Below are positions 1-8,597 of a DNA stretch of 18,459 bases, in pieces (positions within the stretch are counted from its first letter, which is position 1; every line of letters starts with the position of its first letter). The position numbers and the translations under genes were made by a program. The stretch lies in the NCBI GenBank assembly GCA_045652815.1, contig JAZOLH010000027.1, positions 1 through 18,459 on the forward strand, read 5' to 3'. The notes beneath the pieces were generated by a model, which ran no database searches, had not been told where the DNA came from, and saw nothing but the letters and a program-made list of their open reading frames with translations. Source of the DNA: UMGS755 sp045652815 (GTDB taxonomy: Bacteria; Bacillota; Clostridia; UBA1381; UBA9506).

Positions 1-2094
1 AAATGCTACCAAACCGAACTGGCGGGCAGACCGCTGGTAATCGAAACCGGAAAGTTTGCAGAACTGGCAGGCGGCGCTGTTATGGTTCGCTACGGTGATA
101 CCTGCATCCTTTCTACCGCAACCGCTTCTGCAAAACCCAGAGAAGGTATTGATTTCTTCCCCTTAAGTGTTGACTACGAAGAAAAACTGTACTCTGTTGG
201 TAAAATCCCCGGCGGTTTCATCAAACGTGAAGGTCGTCCCACTGAAAAGGCAATCTTAACGTCTCGTGTTATCGACCGTCCCATCCGTCCCCTGTTCCCC
301 AAAGACCTGCGTAACGACGTTTCTGTTGTTAACACTGTTATGTCTGTTGAACAGGACAACTCTCCCGAAGTTGCTGCTATGATCGGTACATCCTGTGCGA
401 TCAGTATCTCTGACATTCCCTGGGGTGGCCCCATCGGTGGCGTTGTTGTTGGTTATGTTGATGGTAAGCACGTAATCAACCCCACAGCAGAACAGCGTGA
501 AAAGAGCCAGCTGTATTTAACCGTTGCCGGTACCAAAGAAAAAGTTGTTATGATCGAAGCAGGCGCTAAGGAAGTTTCCGAAGACGTTGTGTTTGAAGGT
601 ATCATGCTGGCACACGAAGAAATCAAAAAGATTTGTGATTTCATCAGCGGCATTCAGGCAGAAATCGGTAAAGAAAAATTTGCTTACGAACCCCACGTGG
701 TTGACCCCGAAATGTATGAAGACATCAAAGCATTCGCGGAAGACAAACTGAAGGTGGCTCTCGATACTGACGATAAAACCGTTCGTGATGCTAACCTGAA
801 AGTGATTTACCAAGAACTGTATGCTCACTTTGAAGGCAAATATTCCGAAGAAGAACATGGCGGCGCTATCTACGAAGCAATGGAAAAACTGCAGAAGACC
901 ATCGTTCGTCGTTGGATTTTAGACGAAGGCAAACGTGTTGACGGTCGTGGTATCACCGATATCCGTCCTCTGTCTGCTGACGTTGCCCTGCTGCCCAGAA
1001 CTCACGGTTCCGGTATGTTCAAACGTGGTCAGACTCAGGTTCTGACTGTGGCTACTTTAGGTGCTATGGGTGATGCACAGGCATTAGACGGTATCGACCT
1101 GGATGACCAGAAACGCTACATGCATCATTACAATTTCCCCTCTTACTCTGTTGGTGAAACTCGTCCTTCCCGTGGTCCCGGTCGTCGTGAAATCGGTCAC
1201 GGTGCGCTGGCTGAACGTGCACTCGAGCCCGTTGTTCCCTCTGAGGACGAATTCCCCTACGCAATCCGTCTGGTATCTGAAGTATTATCTTCCAACGGTA
1301 GTACCTCTCAGGCATCTGTTTGTGCCAGCACACTGGCTCTGATGGATGCAGGCGTGCCCATCAAAGCACCCGTTGCAGGTATCTCTGTTGGTCTGGTAAC
1401 AGAAGGCGAACGTTTCATCACTATGGTTGACATTCAGGGCCTTGAAGACTTCTATGGCGATATGGACTTTAAAGTAGCAGGTACCAAAGAAGGTATCACC
1501 GCTATTCAGATGGATATCAAAATCGACGGTTTAACACCTCAGATTATCAAACAGGCACTGGCACAGACCAGAGCAGCTCGTTTCCAGATTATCGACGATG
1601 TTCTCTTAAAGACCATCGAAGCGCCCAGAGCATCTTTATCTGCTTACGCTCCGAAAATCTTCACCATGACCATCGACACTGATAAGATTCGTGACGTTAT
1701 CGGCTCCGGCGGTAAGACCATTCAGAAGATTATTGCTGAAACCGGCGTTAAAATCGACATCGAAGATGACGGTAAGGTTTACATTGCAACTGCTGATGAA
1801 GCAATGGCTAACAAAGCAATGGAAATCATCAAGGGCTTAACCGGCAACATCGAAATCGGCTCCATCTACAAAGGCAAAGTTGTTAACATTCTGCCTTTTG
1901 GTGCTTTCGTTGAATTCCTGCCCGGTAAAGACGGTATGGTTCACATTTCTAAACTGGCTAACCATCGTGTTGAAAAAGTTGAAGACGAAGTAAACGTTGG
2001 CGACGAAGTAATGGTTAAAGTTGTTGAAATCGACAGACAGGGTCGTATCAATCTGTCCCGTAAGGACGCAATGAACGAATTAAACCTGTGGTAA
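1..2094 (+). CDS. pnp: Polynucleotide phosphorylase, 5' end cut by the window edge
   Basis: PNPase is a trimeric 3'-5' exoribonuclease that uses phosphate to degrade RNA in the cytoplasm and takes part in mRNA turnover. Reading frame 1 is open from base 1 and opens with KCYQTELAGRPL, the usual PNPase N-terminus, so only the initiator codon or a few codons are missing; the ATG at 82 is internal. The visible 697 residues match the family length of about 700. In order there are a first RNase PH-like domain, an all-helical linker, a second RNase PH domain (from about residue 303, RRWILDEGKRVDGRG) with SNGSTSQA and the acidic GDMDFK segment (about 486-491), a KH domain with GSGGKTIQKI (about 566-575) and an S1 domain (about 620-690). 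A terminator follows directly. In Firmicutes pnp often follows rpsO, but the upstream side is not visible here. Confidence 0.97.
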   Translation, partial: KCYQTELAGRPLVIETGKFAELAGGAVMVRYGDTCILSTATASAKPREGIDFFPLSVDYEEKLYSVGKIPGGFIKREGRPTEKAILTSRVIDRPIRPLFPKDLRNDVSVVNTVMSVEQDNSPEVAAMIGTSCAISISDIPWGGPIGGVVVGYVDGKHVINPTAEQREKSQLYLTVAGTKEKVVMIEAGAKEVSEDVVFEGIMLAHEEIKKICDFISGIQAEIGKEKFAYEPHVVDPEMYEDIKAFAEDKLKVALDTDDKTVRDANLKVIYQELYAHFEGKYSEEEHGGAIYEAMEKLQKTIVRRWILDEGKRVDGRGITDIRPLSADVALLPRTHGSGMFKRGQTQVLTVATLGAMGDAQALDGIDLDDQKRYMHHYNFPSYSVGETRPSRGPGRREIGHGALAERALEPVVPSEDEFPYAIRLVSEVLSSNGSTSQASVCASTLALMDAGVPIKAPVAGISVGLVTEGERFITMVDIQGLEDFYGDMDFKVAGTKEGITAIQMDIKIDGLTPQIIKQALAQTRAARFQIIDDVLLKTIEAPRASLSAYAPKIFTMTIDTDKIRDVIGSGGKTIQKIIAETGVKIDIEDDGKVYIATADEAMANKAMEIIKGLTGNIEIGSIYKGKVVNILPFGAFVEFLPGKDGMVHISKLANHRVEKVEDEVNVGDEVMVKVVEIDRQGRINLSRKDAMNELNLW

Positions 2095-2113
2095 AAACCG
2101 AATAGTCGGGTTG

Positions 2114-2150
2114 GCGCGGCAGTCGGGGCGACCCTCCTGCCGCGCTTTTT
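2114..2150 (+). terminator. Rho-independent terminator of pnp
   Basis: A 9-bp GC-rich stem (GCGCGGCAG at 2114-2122 with CTGCCGCGC at 2137-2145) is followed at once by TTTTT. The loop contains GGGG and CCC, which could extend the fold inwards. It lies 20 nt after the pnp stop codon. The next gene starts 28 nt later with no visible promoter in the gap, so some read-through or a promoter inside pnp is likely. Confidence 0.9.
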
Positions 2151-2177
2151 AACAAACGAAATGGGGAGTGAAAGCGA

Positions 2178-3812
2178 ATGCTTTTGGTGGGCATTAACGC
2201 CAAATATGTTCATAGTAATTTAGCCATTCGCTATCTGTCCCGCATTGATTCCGGATGTTCCTTTTGTGAGTTCACAATTGCAGACAGACCGGAGCAAATT
2301 GCCGCCGCGATTTTTGAAAGCGGCAAAAAAGATATTTTCTTCTCCTGCTATATCTGGAATATCGAACACGTTCTGCGGACCTGTGAAATTTTAAAAAAGG
2401 CAGATGATAGTTTCCGCTTGGGTTTAGCAGGACCCGAAGTAAGTTTTGATGCTGAGGGAATCCTTGAGGCACATACATATCTTGATTTTATCTGGTGCGG
2501 CGAAGGTGAGCCCTCCGTTTGCGCTATGGCAGATGCTCTGCATAGCGGCGCATTTGATACCGTCCCCGGCCTTTATTACAAAGAGGGCGGCGACGTGACA
2601 AAAAGTCCCATCGAGCCAATGGAGGCAGCGATGGATGACCTACCGTTTCCTTACACGGACGAGGATATGGAAACTTTAAAAGGTCGTTTGGTTTATTTTG
2701 AAACCTCTCGCGGCTGTCCATACCGATGTGCTTTTTGCTTATCGGGCAGAGCGGGCAGTCTGCGGTTTATGTCTGTGGAAAAGGTTAAAGAAGCCATTTG
2801 CTTCTTTGCCAAACATAAAGTCCCCTTGGTCAAGTTGGTTGACCGTACATTTAACGCCGACCCAAAGCGTGCTCTTAGCATTATCAACTCCATTAAAGAG
2901 CAGGGCGGCGGCACCTCTTATCATTTTGAAATTCGTGCCGAATCCATGACAGAAGAACTGATTGCGGCACTTGCTAGCGCACCGAAAGGGATGTTTCAAC
3001 TGGAAATCGGTGTGCAGAGCACGAATCCCGAAACACTTACGCGCATTAACAGACGACCTGCGTTTGATAAACTTTCTGAGGTTGTCCGCGCGTTATCTCA
3101 AAACCAAAATATGCATATGCACCTTGATTTAATTGCAGGTCTCCCGAAAGACACAATGGAAACTTTTATCAAATCCTTCAATCGGGTGATTGGGCTACGG
3201 CCGCACAATCTGCAACTTGGTTTTTTGAAAAAACTAAAGGGCGCAGATTTAGAAACTGCGGGAAGTGCTTTTTGGGAAGCACCACCTTATGAGGTCATTC
3301 ACTCGGATGCAATGAGTTATGCCGATATTCTCCGCTTAAAAAGGGTGGAGGATTTGCTGGAGAAATATTATAACAGCGGTAAGTTCTACAAAACGATGGC
3401 ATATGTTTTTGAACATCATTATCCAAATCGGGAGTTTGACTTTTTTGATGATCTGGCAAACTTTTATCGGGAAAAAGGCGAGCCGAAAGGCAACAAGGCA
3501 CTTTATGAAAGTCTGTACCTCTTCGGCAAAGAAAAAGGCTACGATGAAACGTTTACCTATGCCATTATCTTTGACTATTGCCTGTACCACAGAGACTCTT
3601 TAAGTTTTATGGAGCAGGGTGATAAGCTTAAAAATCAGGCTTTTGAATTTTTAAAAAAGCCCGAGAGAGTGGCACTTTATTTTGCGGATTATGCCGGAGA
3701 AAAACCGGTTAATTTATATAAACAAATCCGATTTGTAACCATTGGCAAGAGCGTTTTCGCATTTGATTACGCGAAGACAGAGGCCCGTGACGTTACAAAG
3801 GAATTTGAATAG
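2178..3812 (+). CDS. B12-binding-type radical SAM protein (DUF4080-like), substrate unknown
   Basis: This 544-residue protein has an N-terminal region of the kind found in B12-binding radical SAM enzymes (about 1-140, opening MLLVGINAKYVHSNLAIRYL). A radical SAM core follows, with the cluster motif C180-x3-C184-x2-C187 (RGCPYRCAFC). A C-terminal part (about 370-544) resembles the DUF4080 extension seen in clostridial relatives. I do not see a DxHxxG cobalamin-ligand motif, so B12, if bound, may be held base-on or not at all. Family members are thought to carry out radical-based methylation or rearrangement; the substrate is unknown. The start has a GGGGAG ribosome binding site 9-10 nt upstream. 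The stop is 12 nt before thrS, so the two genes are probably cotranscribed. The radical SAM call is firm; the DUF4080 assignment is from memory of the family. Confidence 0.88.
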   Translation: MLLVGINAKYVHSNLAIRYLSRIDSGCSFCEFTIADRPEQIAAAIFESGKKDIFFSCYIWNIEHVLRTCEILKKADDSFRLGLAGPEVSFDAEGILEAHTYLDFIWCGEGEPSVCAMADALHSGAFDTVPGLYYKEGGDVTKSPIEPMEAAMDDLPFPYTDEDMETLKGRLVYFETSRGCPYRCAFCLSGRAGSLRFMSVEKVKEAICFFAKHKVPLVKLVDRTFNADPKRALSIINSIKEQGGGTSYHFEIRAESMTEELIAALASAPKGMFQLEIGVQSTNPETLTRINRRPAFDKLSEVVRALSQNQNMHMHLDLIAGLPKDTMETFIKSFNRVIGLRPHNLQLGFLKKLKGADLETAGSAFWEAPPYEVIHSDAMSYADILRLKRVEDLLEKYYNSGKFYKTMAYVFEHHYPNREFDFFDDLANFYREKGEPKGNKALYESLYLFGKEKGYDETFTYAIIFDYCLYHRDSLSFMEQGDKLKNQAFEFLKKPERVALYFADYAGEKPVNLYKQIRFVTIGKSVFAFDYAKTEARDVTKEFE

Positions 3813-3824
3813 GAGGAACGAATT

Positions 3825-5765
3825 ATGTTTCAGGTTACATTAAAGGATGGCAGCAAATTGCCGGTAGAAGCACCGAAATCCCTCTATGATTTAGCGGGCG
3901 ATATTTCCGGTGGTCTGCAGAGAGCGGCTTTGGCTGCTGAAGTGGATGGCGAAGTGGTTGAACTGGCGAAAGTGATTGATAGCGACTGCGCAGTTAACTT
4001 TCTGACATTTGACGCGCAGAAGGGTAAAGACGTGTTCCGTCATACCGCATCTCACATTCTGGCGCAGGCAATCAAACGTCTGTACCCTCAGGCAAAACTG
4101 GCCATTGGTCCTGCCATTGAAAATGGTTTTTATTACGACATTGATTGCGAAATTTCTTTCACAGCTGATGTTTTGGAAAAACTGGAAGAAGAAATGCGCA
4201 AAATCGCAAAAGAAGATCTGGCTATCGAGCGCTTTACTATGAGCCGCGCTGATGCCATCAAATACTTTGAAGAAAAAGAAGAACCCTACAAAAAAGAACT
4301 GATTGAAGAACTGCCGGAAGGCGAAGAAATCTCTTTCTACAAACAGGGTGAATTTACCGATCTTTGCGCAGGTCCTCACCTGCGCGCAACCGGCGCAGTT
4401 AAAGCATTTAAACTGACTCAGGTAGCAGGTGCTTACTGGCGCGGTAGTGAAAAGAACAAAATGCTCCAGCGTATTTACGGTACTGCTTTCCCCAAAAAGG
4501 CAGACCTTGAAGCGCATTTAGAAGCCATTGAAGAAGCAAAAAGACGTGACCATAACAAAATCGGTCGTGAACTAGGTTACTTTACCACCTCCGAAGTGAT
4601 TGGTCAGGGTCTGCCCATTCTGCTTCCCAAGGGTGCACGTGTTATCCAGCTGATGCAGCGTTTTGTTGAAGATGAAGAAGAAAAGAGGGGCTATCTCTTA
4701 ACTAAGACTCCCTTTATGGCAAAAAGTGACCTGTACAAAATTTCCGGTCACTGGGATCATTACAGAGACGGTATGTTTGTTATGGGTGATCCCGATGCTG
4801 AGGGCGAAGTGTTCGCTCTGCGTCCTATGACCTGTCCTTTCCAGTTCCAGGCATATCTGACCGAAATGCGTTCTTACCGTGATCTGCCTCTGCGTTATGC
4901 AGAAACTTCTACCTTGTTCCGTAACGAAGCGTCCGGCGAAATGCACGGTCTCATTCGTGTTCGTCAGTTCACGATTTCCGAAGGTCACTTGGCTTGTACT
5001 CCCGACCAGCTGGAAGCAGAATTTGCGGGCTGTGTTGAACTGGCAAAATATATGCTGACAACCTTGGGCCTCGGTGACGATGTTTCTTACCGTTTCTCCA
5101 AATGGGATCCCAACAACAAGGAAAAATACATCGGCTCCACCGAAGAATGGGAAAATGTTCAGGCACGTATGAAAGAAATTTTAGACGACCTGCAGATTAA
5201 CTATACCGAAGAAGAAGGCGAAGCAGCTTTCTATGGTCCGAAACTTGACATTCAGATTAAGAACGTTCACGGCAAAGAAGATACTTTGGTTACCGTTCAG
5301 ATTGACTTCCAGCTGGCAGAACGTTTCGGTATGGAATATGTGGATTCCGACGGTAGCAAAAAATATCCCTACGTTATCCACAGAACTTCTATCGGCTGCT
5401 ACGAAAGAACTCTGGCTCTGCTGCTTGAAAAATATGCAGGCGCACTGCCCACATGGCTGGCGCCCACACAGGTTAAAATTCTGCCCATCGCCGATGCACA
5501 TCACGACTATGCAAAAGAAGTTTGCCAGTTGCTCCGTGACAATGGCGTGCGCGTAGAAGTAGATACACGTAACGAAAAAATCGGTTATAAGATTCGTGAA
5601 GCACAGGTTAGCAAAGTGCCTTATATGCTGGTTATCGGCGGTAAGGAAGTGGAAGAAGGCACTGTTTCCGTTCGTGCTCGTCGTGCGGCTGATATGGGCG
5701 CAATGACCAAAGAAGCATTTGCAGAAATGCTCTTAGAAGAAATTAAAACCAAAAAGAATGACTGA
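3825..5765 (+). CDS. thrS: Threonine--tRNA ligase
   Basis: This class II synthetase charges tRNA-Thr with threonine and edits mischarged Ser-tRNA-Thr. All domains are present in 646 residues: TGS (1-60); the editing domain with H73, H77, C181 and H185, matching the E. coli editing tetrad; the catalytic core with motif 2 (FRNEASGEMHGLIRVR, about 365-380) and Zn ligands C337, H388 and H519; and the anticodon-binding domain from about residue 545. The core is a variant type: RPMTCPFQF replaces the common RPMNCPHH, and FTISEGH replaces FTQDDAH. AGGAGG at 3811-3816 lies 8 nt before the ATG. Clostridial thrS genes often have a T-box leader, but the upstream gap is only 12 nt, so there is none directly before this copy and expression must come from the upstream gene. 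Confidence 0.97.
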   Translation: MFQVTLKDGSKLPVEAPKSLYDLAGDISGGLQRAALAAEVDGEVVELAKVIDSDCAVNFLTFDAQKGKDVFRHTASHILAQAIKRLYPQAKLAIGPAIENGFYYDIDCEISFTADVLEKLEEEMRKIAKEDLAIERFTMSRADAIKYFEEKEEPYKKELIEELPEGEEISFYKQGEFTDLCAGPHLRATGAVKAFKLTQVAGAYWRGSEKNKMLQRIYGTAFPKKADLEAHLEAIEEAKRRDHNKIGRELGYFTTSEVIGQGLPILLPKGARVIQLMQRFVEDEEEKRGYLLTKTPFMAKSDLYKISGHWDHYRDGMFVMGDPDAEGEVFALRPMTCPFQFQAYLTEMRSYRDLPLRYAETSTLFRNEASGEMHGLIRVRQFTISEGHLACTPDQLEAEFAGCVELAKYMLTTLGLGDDVSYRFSKWDPNNKEKYIGSTEEWENVQARMKEILDDLQINYTEEEGEAAFYGPKLDIQIKNVHGKEDTLVTVQIDFQLAERFGMEYVDSDGSKKYPYVIHRTSIGCYERTLALLLEKYAGALPTWLAPTQVKILPIADAHHDYAKEVCQLLRDNGVRVEVDTRNEKIGYKIREAQVSKVPYMLVIGGKEVEEGTVSVRARRAADMGAMTKEAFAEMLLEEIKTKKND

Positions 5766-5816
5766 TTGCTGAATAGCTCGAGCCGAATTTGAAAAACTAA
5801 TCGGGAGGAACTTTCT

Positions 5817-6014
5817 ATGTGGATGGTTGTTTATATCACGCAAAGTAAAGAATCAGCAGAAAAAATCAGAACGCTCCTGCAGGAAGCAGGTCTGCCCGTT
5901 AAGGTGCACAGTGCCAGCCAGAGCGGCAACGACCAGTTTGGCTGTTACGAAATTTTAGTGCCCGAGGCAGAACTTTCCCAGGCGCACGATATTATCATTG
6001 AACAGGCGTTATAA
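5817..6014 (+). CDS. Small DUF2007-like protein
   Basis: This 65-residue protein (MWMVVYITQSKESAEKI...) has a beta-alpha-beta look: a hydrophobic strand at 1-7, a helix at about 11-24, a strand ending YEILVPE at about 44-50 and a C-terminal helix. It resembles the DUF2007 or putative signal-transducing fold. I recall close relatives next to pfkA in other clostridia, sometimes mislabelled glutamate decarboxylase; nothing here supports that enzyme activity. GGGAGG at about 5802-5807 gives a good ribosome binding site. It lies 51 nt after thrS and 18 nt before pfkA, so it is probably translated with pfkA. No cysteine, signal-peptide or membrane features are evident apart from one Cys near residue 43. 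Confidence 0.75.
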   Translation: MWMVVYITQSKESAEKIRTLLQEAGLPVKVHSASQSGNDQFGCYEILVPEAELSQAHDIIIEQAL

Positions 6015-6032
6015 AAGAAAGGGGTAAACGCT

Positions 6033-6995
6033 ATGAAGAGAATCGGTGTTTTGACCAGCGGCGGCGATGCGCCGGGTATGAATGCGGCAATCCGTGCGGT
6101 TGTTCGTATGGGTCTGACCAAAGGAATGGAAGTATACGGTATCCAAAAAGGTTATGCCGGTTTGTTGAAGGGTATGGTACACGAGATGAATGCCCGTAGC
6201 GTGTCCGATATTTTGCATCGTGGCGGTACCATTTTGCAGTCTTCCCGCTGTCCTGAATTCCGTGAGGAAGCAGGGGTTAAAAAGGGCGTAGAGATTGCTA
6301 AAAGTATGGGCATTGAAGGTTTAGTTGTTATCGGCGGTGACGGTTCATTCCGTGGCGCCCGTGACTTATCTCTTGCCGGTCTGCCCACAGTTGGCATTCC
6401 CGGTACTATCGATAACGACATTGCTTGTACCGATACCACCATCGGTTTTGATACAGCGCTCAACACCGTTAAAGATGCGCTGGATAAAATCAGAGATACC
6501 GCTCAGTCCCACGAGCGTTGCTCTGTGATTGAAGTTATGGGACGCGGCGCAGGTTACATTGCCACTTATGTTGCGATTGCCTGCGGTGCAGAAGCGGCGA
6601 TTATCCCCGAAAAACCCTATGATTTTGATAAGGACATTATCAAAAAAATTATGGATGGTAAAAAACGCGGCAAGGAAAACAACTTGATTGTTGTGGCAGA
6701 AGGTGTTGGCGGTTCTGTGGAAATGGCACAGAAAATCGAGGAAATCACGGGCATCGAAACCCGTGCAACCATCTTAGGTCACATTCAGCGCGGCGGTAGC
6801 CCCACGGTTAATGACAGAATGCTGGCCAGCCGTATGGGTATTCACGCGGTGGAACTTTTGCACGCAAACAGAGGCAATCGCGTTGTTGCCATCAAGGATA
6901 AGAAAATTGTTGACTATGACATCTTAGAAGGTCTGGCCATGGAAAAACGAATGGATAACGATATTATGGATATGGCGGCCATTCTCAGTCTGTAA
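6033..6995 (+). CDS. pfkA: ATP-dependent 6-phosphofructokinase
   Basis: PfkA phosphorylates fructose 6-phosphate to fructose 1,6-bisphosphate, the committed step of glycolysis, usually as an allosteric homotetramer. Its 320 residues match the bacterial family length. The ATP-binding loop is TSGGDAPGMNAAIRAVV (8-24), with GGDGS at 101-105 and GIPGTIDND at 121-129 carrying the catalytic Asp127. MGRGAGY is at 169-175 and GHIQRGGSPT further on. Gly104 and Gly124 are the residues of ATP-using enzymes; pyrophosphate-dependent enzymes have Asp and Lys at these sites. AAAGGGG lies upstream of the ATG. The gene follows the small DUF2007-like gene and is followed by a 14-bp hairpin. Confidence 0.97.
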   Translation: MKRIGVLTSGGDAPGMNAAIRAVVRMGLTKGMEVYGIQKGYAGLLKGMVHEMNARSVSDILHRGGTILQSSRCPEFREEAGVKKGVEIAKSMGIEGLVVIGGDGSFRGARDLSLAGLPTVGIPGTIDNDIACTDTTIGFDTALNTVKDALDKIRDTAQSHERCSVIEVMGRGAGYIATYVAIACGAEAAIIPEKPYDFDKDIIKKIMDGKKRGKENNLIVVAEGVGGSVEMAQKIEEITGIETRATILGHIQRGGSPTVNDRMLASRMGIHAVELLHANRGNRVVAIKDKKIVDYDILEGLAMEKRMDNDIMDMAAILSL

Positions 6996-6998
6996 GAA

Positions 6999-7033
6999 AA
7001 ATAACAGGTAACTATATTAGTTGCCTGTTATTT
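6999..7033 (+). terminator. Inverted repeat after pfkA, probable weak terminator
   Basis: AAATAACAGGTAAC (6999-7012) pairs with GTTGCCTGTTATTT (7020-7033): 14 pairs including one G-U, with a 7-nt loop TATATTA. It starts 3 nt after the pfkA stop. The U-rich part is inside the 3' arm and no separate long T-run follows, so it may be a leaky terminator or an RNA-stabilising hairpin. Confidence 0.55.
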
Positions 7034-7057
7034 CCGTCTAAGTAAGGATGAAAAATC

Positions 7058-8098
7058 ATGACAAAGGTTATTAAAATTGAAAACGATTTTTCTGTTTTAA
7101 ATGAAGCGGCAGAGGCGCTGGCTACAGGTAAACTGGTGGCGTTTCCCACGGAAACGGTCTACGGTTTAGGTGCAAATGCTTTGTGCGATGAAGCTGTTTC
7201 AAACATTTTTGTGGCCAAGGGTCGCCCGCAGGATAATCCCCTGATTGTACATATTGCAAATCGTGAGATGCTTTCCGGCATCGTTAAAGAGATTCCTGAA
7301 CAAGTGGAAAAACTGATGGATGCATTTTGGCCCGGACCTCTGACCATTATTTTTGAAAAAGCAGATACTGTGTCCATGCGGGTTACAGCAGGGCTAAACA
7401 CCGTTGCGGTTCGTATGCCCGAGCATCCCGTGGCGCTCTCTCTGATTGAAAAGAGCGGTGTGCCCGTGGCGGCACCCAGTGCCAACTTATCGGGTAGCCC
7501 CAGTACCACCAAGGCAAGCCACGTGATTGCCGATTTAACGGGCAGGGTGGACTACATTATTGATGGTGGTGCTTCTCGCGTGGGTCTTGAATCCACCGTG
7601 CTGGATATGACAAGCGCAGTGCCTCAGATTCTGCGCCCCGGTGGCGTGAGCCTTGAAGACCTGAAAGCTGTTTTAGGCGAAGTGGCTTACGAGCCTGCTT
7701 TAAAAGACAGCACGAAAGCACCCAAAAGCCCTGGTATGAAATACCGTCACTATGCACCCAAAGCGGAACTGATTTTGGTGGAGCATGGTTTTGAAGGTAA
7801 GATGCAGGCACTTTTGGATGCCGAAAAGAAGAACGGCAAAAAAACAGGTGTTTTGTGCTGCGGCAATAACGATTTTGCGGCGGATGTTATCATCGATTGT
7901 GGCGAAAGTGCCGAAACCTATGCTCACGCTCTGTTTGACGCTCTGCGGAGAATGGATGATGAGGGCGCTCAGGTGATTGTGGCAGGCTTGCCCGAAGATA
8001 AAGGCGGTATTGTGCCAGCTCTTAAAAACCGTATGCTCAAAGCCGCAGGCGGACGTGTTGTGTCAGACAGCGTGACAACACGGGTAGAGCGGATATAG
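7058..8098 (+). CDS. tsaC: L-threonylcarbamoyladenylate synthase, Sua5 type
   Basis: This enzyme makes threonylcarbamoyl-AMP from L-threonine, bicarbonate and ATP, the first step of t6A synthesis at position 37 of tRNAs that read ANN codons. The YrdC domain (about 10-205) has FPTETVYGLG (29-38), KGRP (54-57) and SANLSG (141-146). A linker with SPGMKYRHYAP (224-234), typical of Sua5 proteins, leads to a C-terminal Sua5 domain (about 237-346). The long form (346 residues) matches Bacillus YwlC rather than the short E. coli TsaC. AAGGAT precedes the ATG. The 62-nt gap from pfkA contains the hairpin; rimI follows after 19 nt. Confidence 0.95.
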   Translation: MTKVIKIENDFSVLNEAAEALATGKLVAFPTETVYGLGANALCDEAVSNIFVAKGRPQDNPLIVHIANREMLSGIVKEIPEQVEKLMDAFWPGPLTIIFEKADTVSMRVTAGLNTVAVRMPEHPVALSLIEKSGVPVAAPSANLSGSPSTTKASHVIADLTGRVDYIIDGGASRVGLESTVLDMTSAVPQILRPGGVSLEDLKAVLGEVAYEPALKDSTKAPKSPGMKYRHYAPKAELILVEHGFEGKMQALLDAEKKNGKKTGVLCCGNNDFAADVIIDCGESAETYAHALFDALRRMDDEGAQVIVAGLPEDKGGIVPALKNRMLKAAGGRVVSDSVTTRVERI

Positions 8099-8117
8099 CG
8101 CCGAAAGGGAGATACAT

Positions 8118-8597
8118 ATGAAGTATCAGATGGTACCTTTAACAGAGAGCCTGCTGACCGGTCTTGTTCGGCTGGAGGAAAGTTGCTTTGAACATCCCTG
8201 GTCTATGGCGATGTTTCAGGGCGAACTGAATAACGAAACCACGGTGTACCGTCTGTTGTTAGATGGCGAAACGCCTATTGCCTATATGGGTATGTGGTAC
8301 GTGGCGGATGAGGGGCAGATTACCAATGTGGCAGTACACCCTGATTACAGACGAAAAGGGCTAGCCGAATCCCTGATTTCGTTTTTTAAAAACTATGCCC
8401 GCGAGCATCATCTTGCGGCTATGACATTAGAAGTGCGTCGGGGCAACGTGGCGGCACGAAATTTATATGAAAAAATGGGCTTTGAAACGGTGGGCCTGCG
8501 TAAAAACTATTACGAAGGCAAAGAAGACGCTGTTTTAATGACTTTATTTTTGAATGAGTTCTCAGGTGAGAACAAAGGAGAGACAGAACGTGAGTAA
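8118..8597 (+). CDS. rimI: Ribosomal protein S18-alanine N-acetyltransferase (RimI)
   Basis: This 159-residue GNAT protein is predicted to acetylate the N-terminal alanine of ribosomal protein S18. The acetyl-CoA loop is RRKGLA (78-83), after NVAVHPDY. The RimI signature follows: LEVRRGNVAARNLYEKMGF (104-122) and LRKNYY (127-132). AAAGGGAG lies upstream of the ATG. The 3' end overlaps the tsaD start by 8 nt and holds the tsaD ribosome binding site. The gene sits between the two t6A genes, as is common in bacteria, which supports RimI over an unrelated GNAT. Confidence 0.9.
   Translation: MKYQMVPLTESLLTGLVRLEESCFEHPWSMAMFQGELNNETTVYRLLLDGETPIAYMGMWYVADEGQITNVAVHPDYRRKGLAESLISFFKNYAREHHLAAMTLEVRRGNVAARNLYEKMGFETVGLRKNYYEGKEDAVLMTLFLNEFSGENKGETERE
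8575..8580 (+). promoter_or_regulatory. Ribosome binding site deciding the tsaD start
   Basis: AAGGAG inside the end of rimI lies 9 nt before the GTG at 8590. The in-frame ATG at 8554 has no such site, so GTG 8590 is the better start and the two genes are probably translationally coupled. Confidence 0.8.

Noticed and set aside
517..858. 113-codon minus-strand frame within pnp
   Set aside because: Antisense shadow of the linker region of pnp, Phe-rich composition, no start signal.
3891..4517. 208-codon open frame on the minus strand
   Set aside because: It lies wholly antisense to the well-supported thrS, is full of Phe and Cys from mirrored Glu/Lys and Ala codons, and has no ribosome binding site or known motif.
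5766..5816. Possible terminator or T-box near thrS
   Set aside because: No stem with a T-run after thrS, and the 12-nt gap before thrS is too short for a T-box leader.
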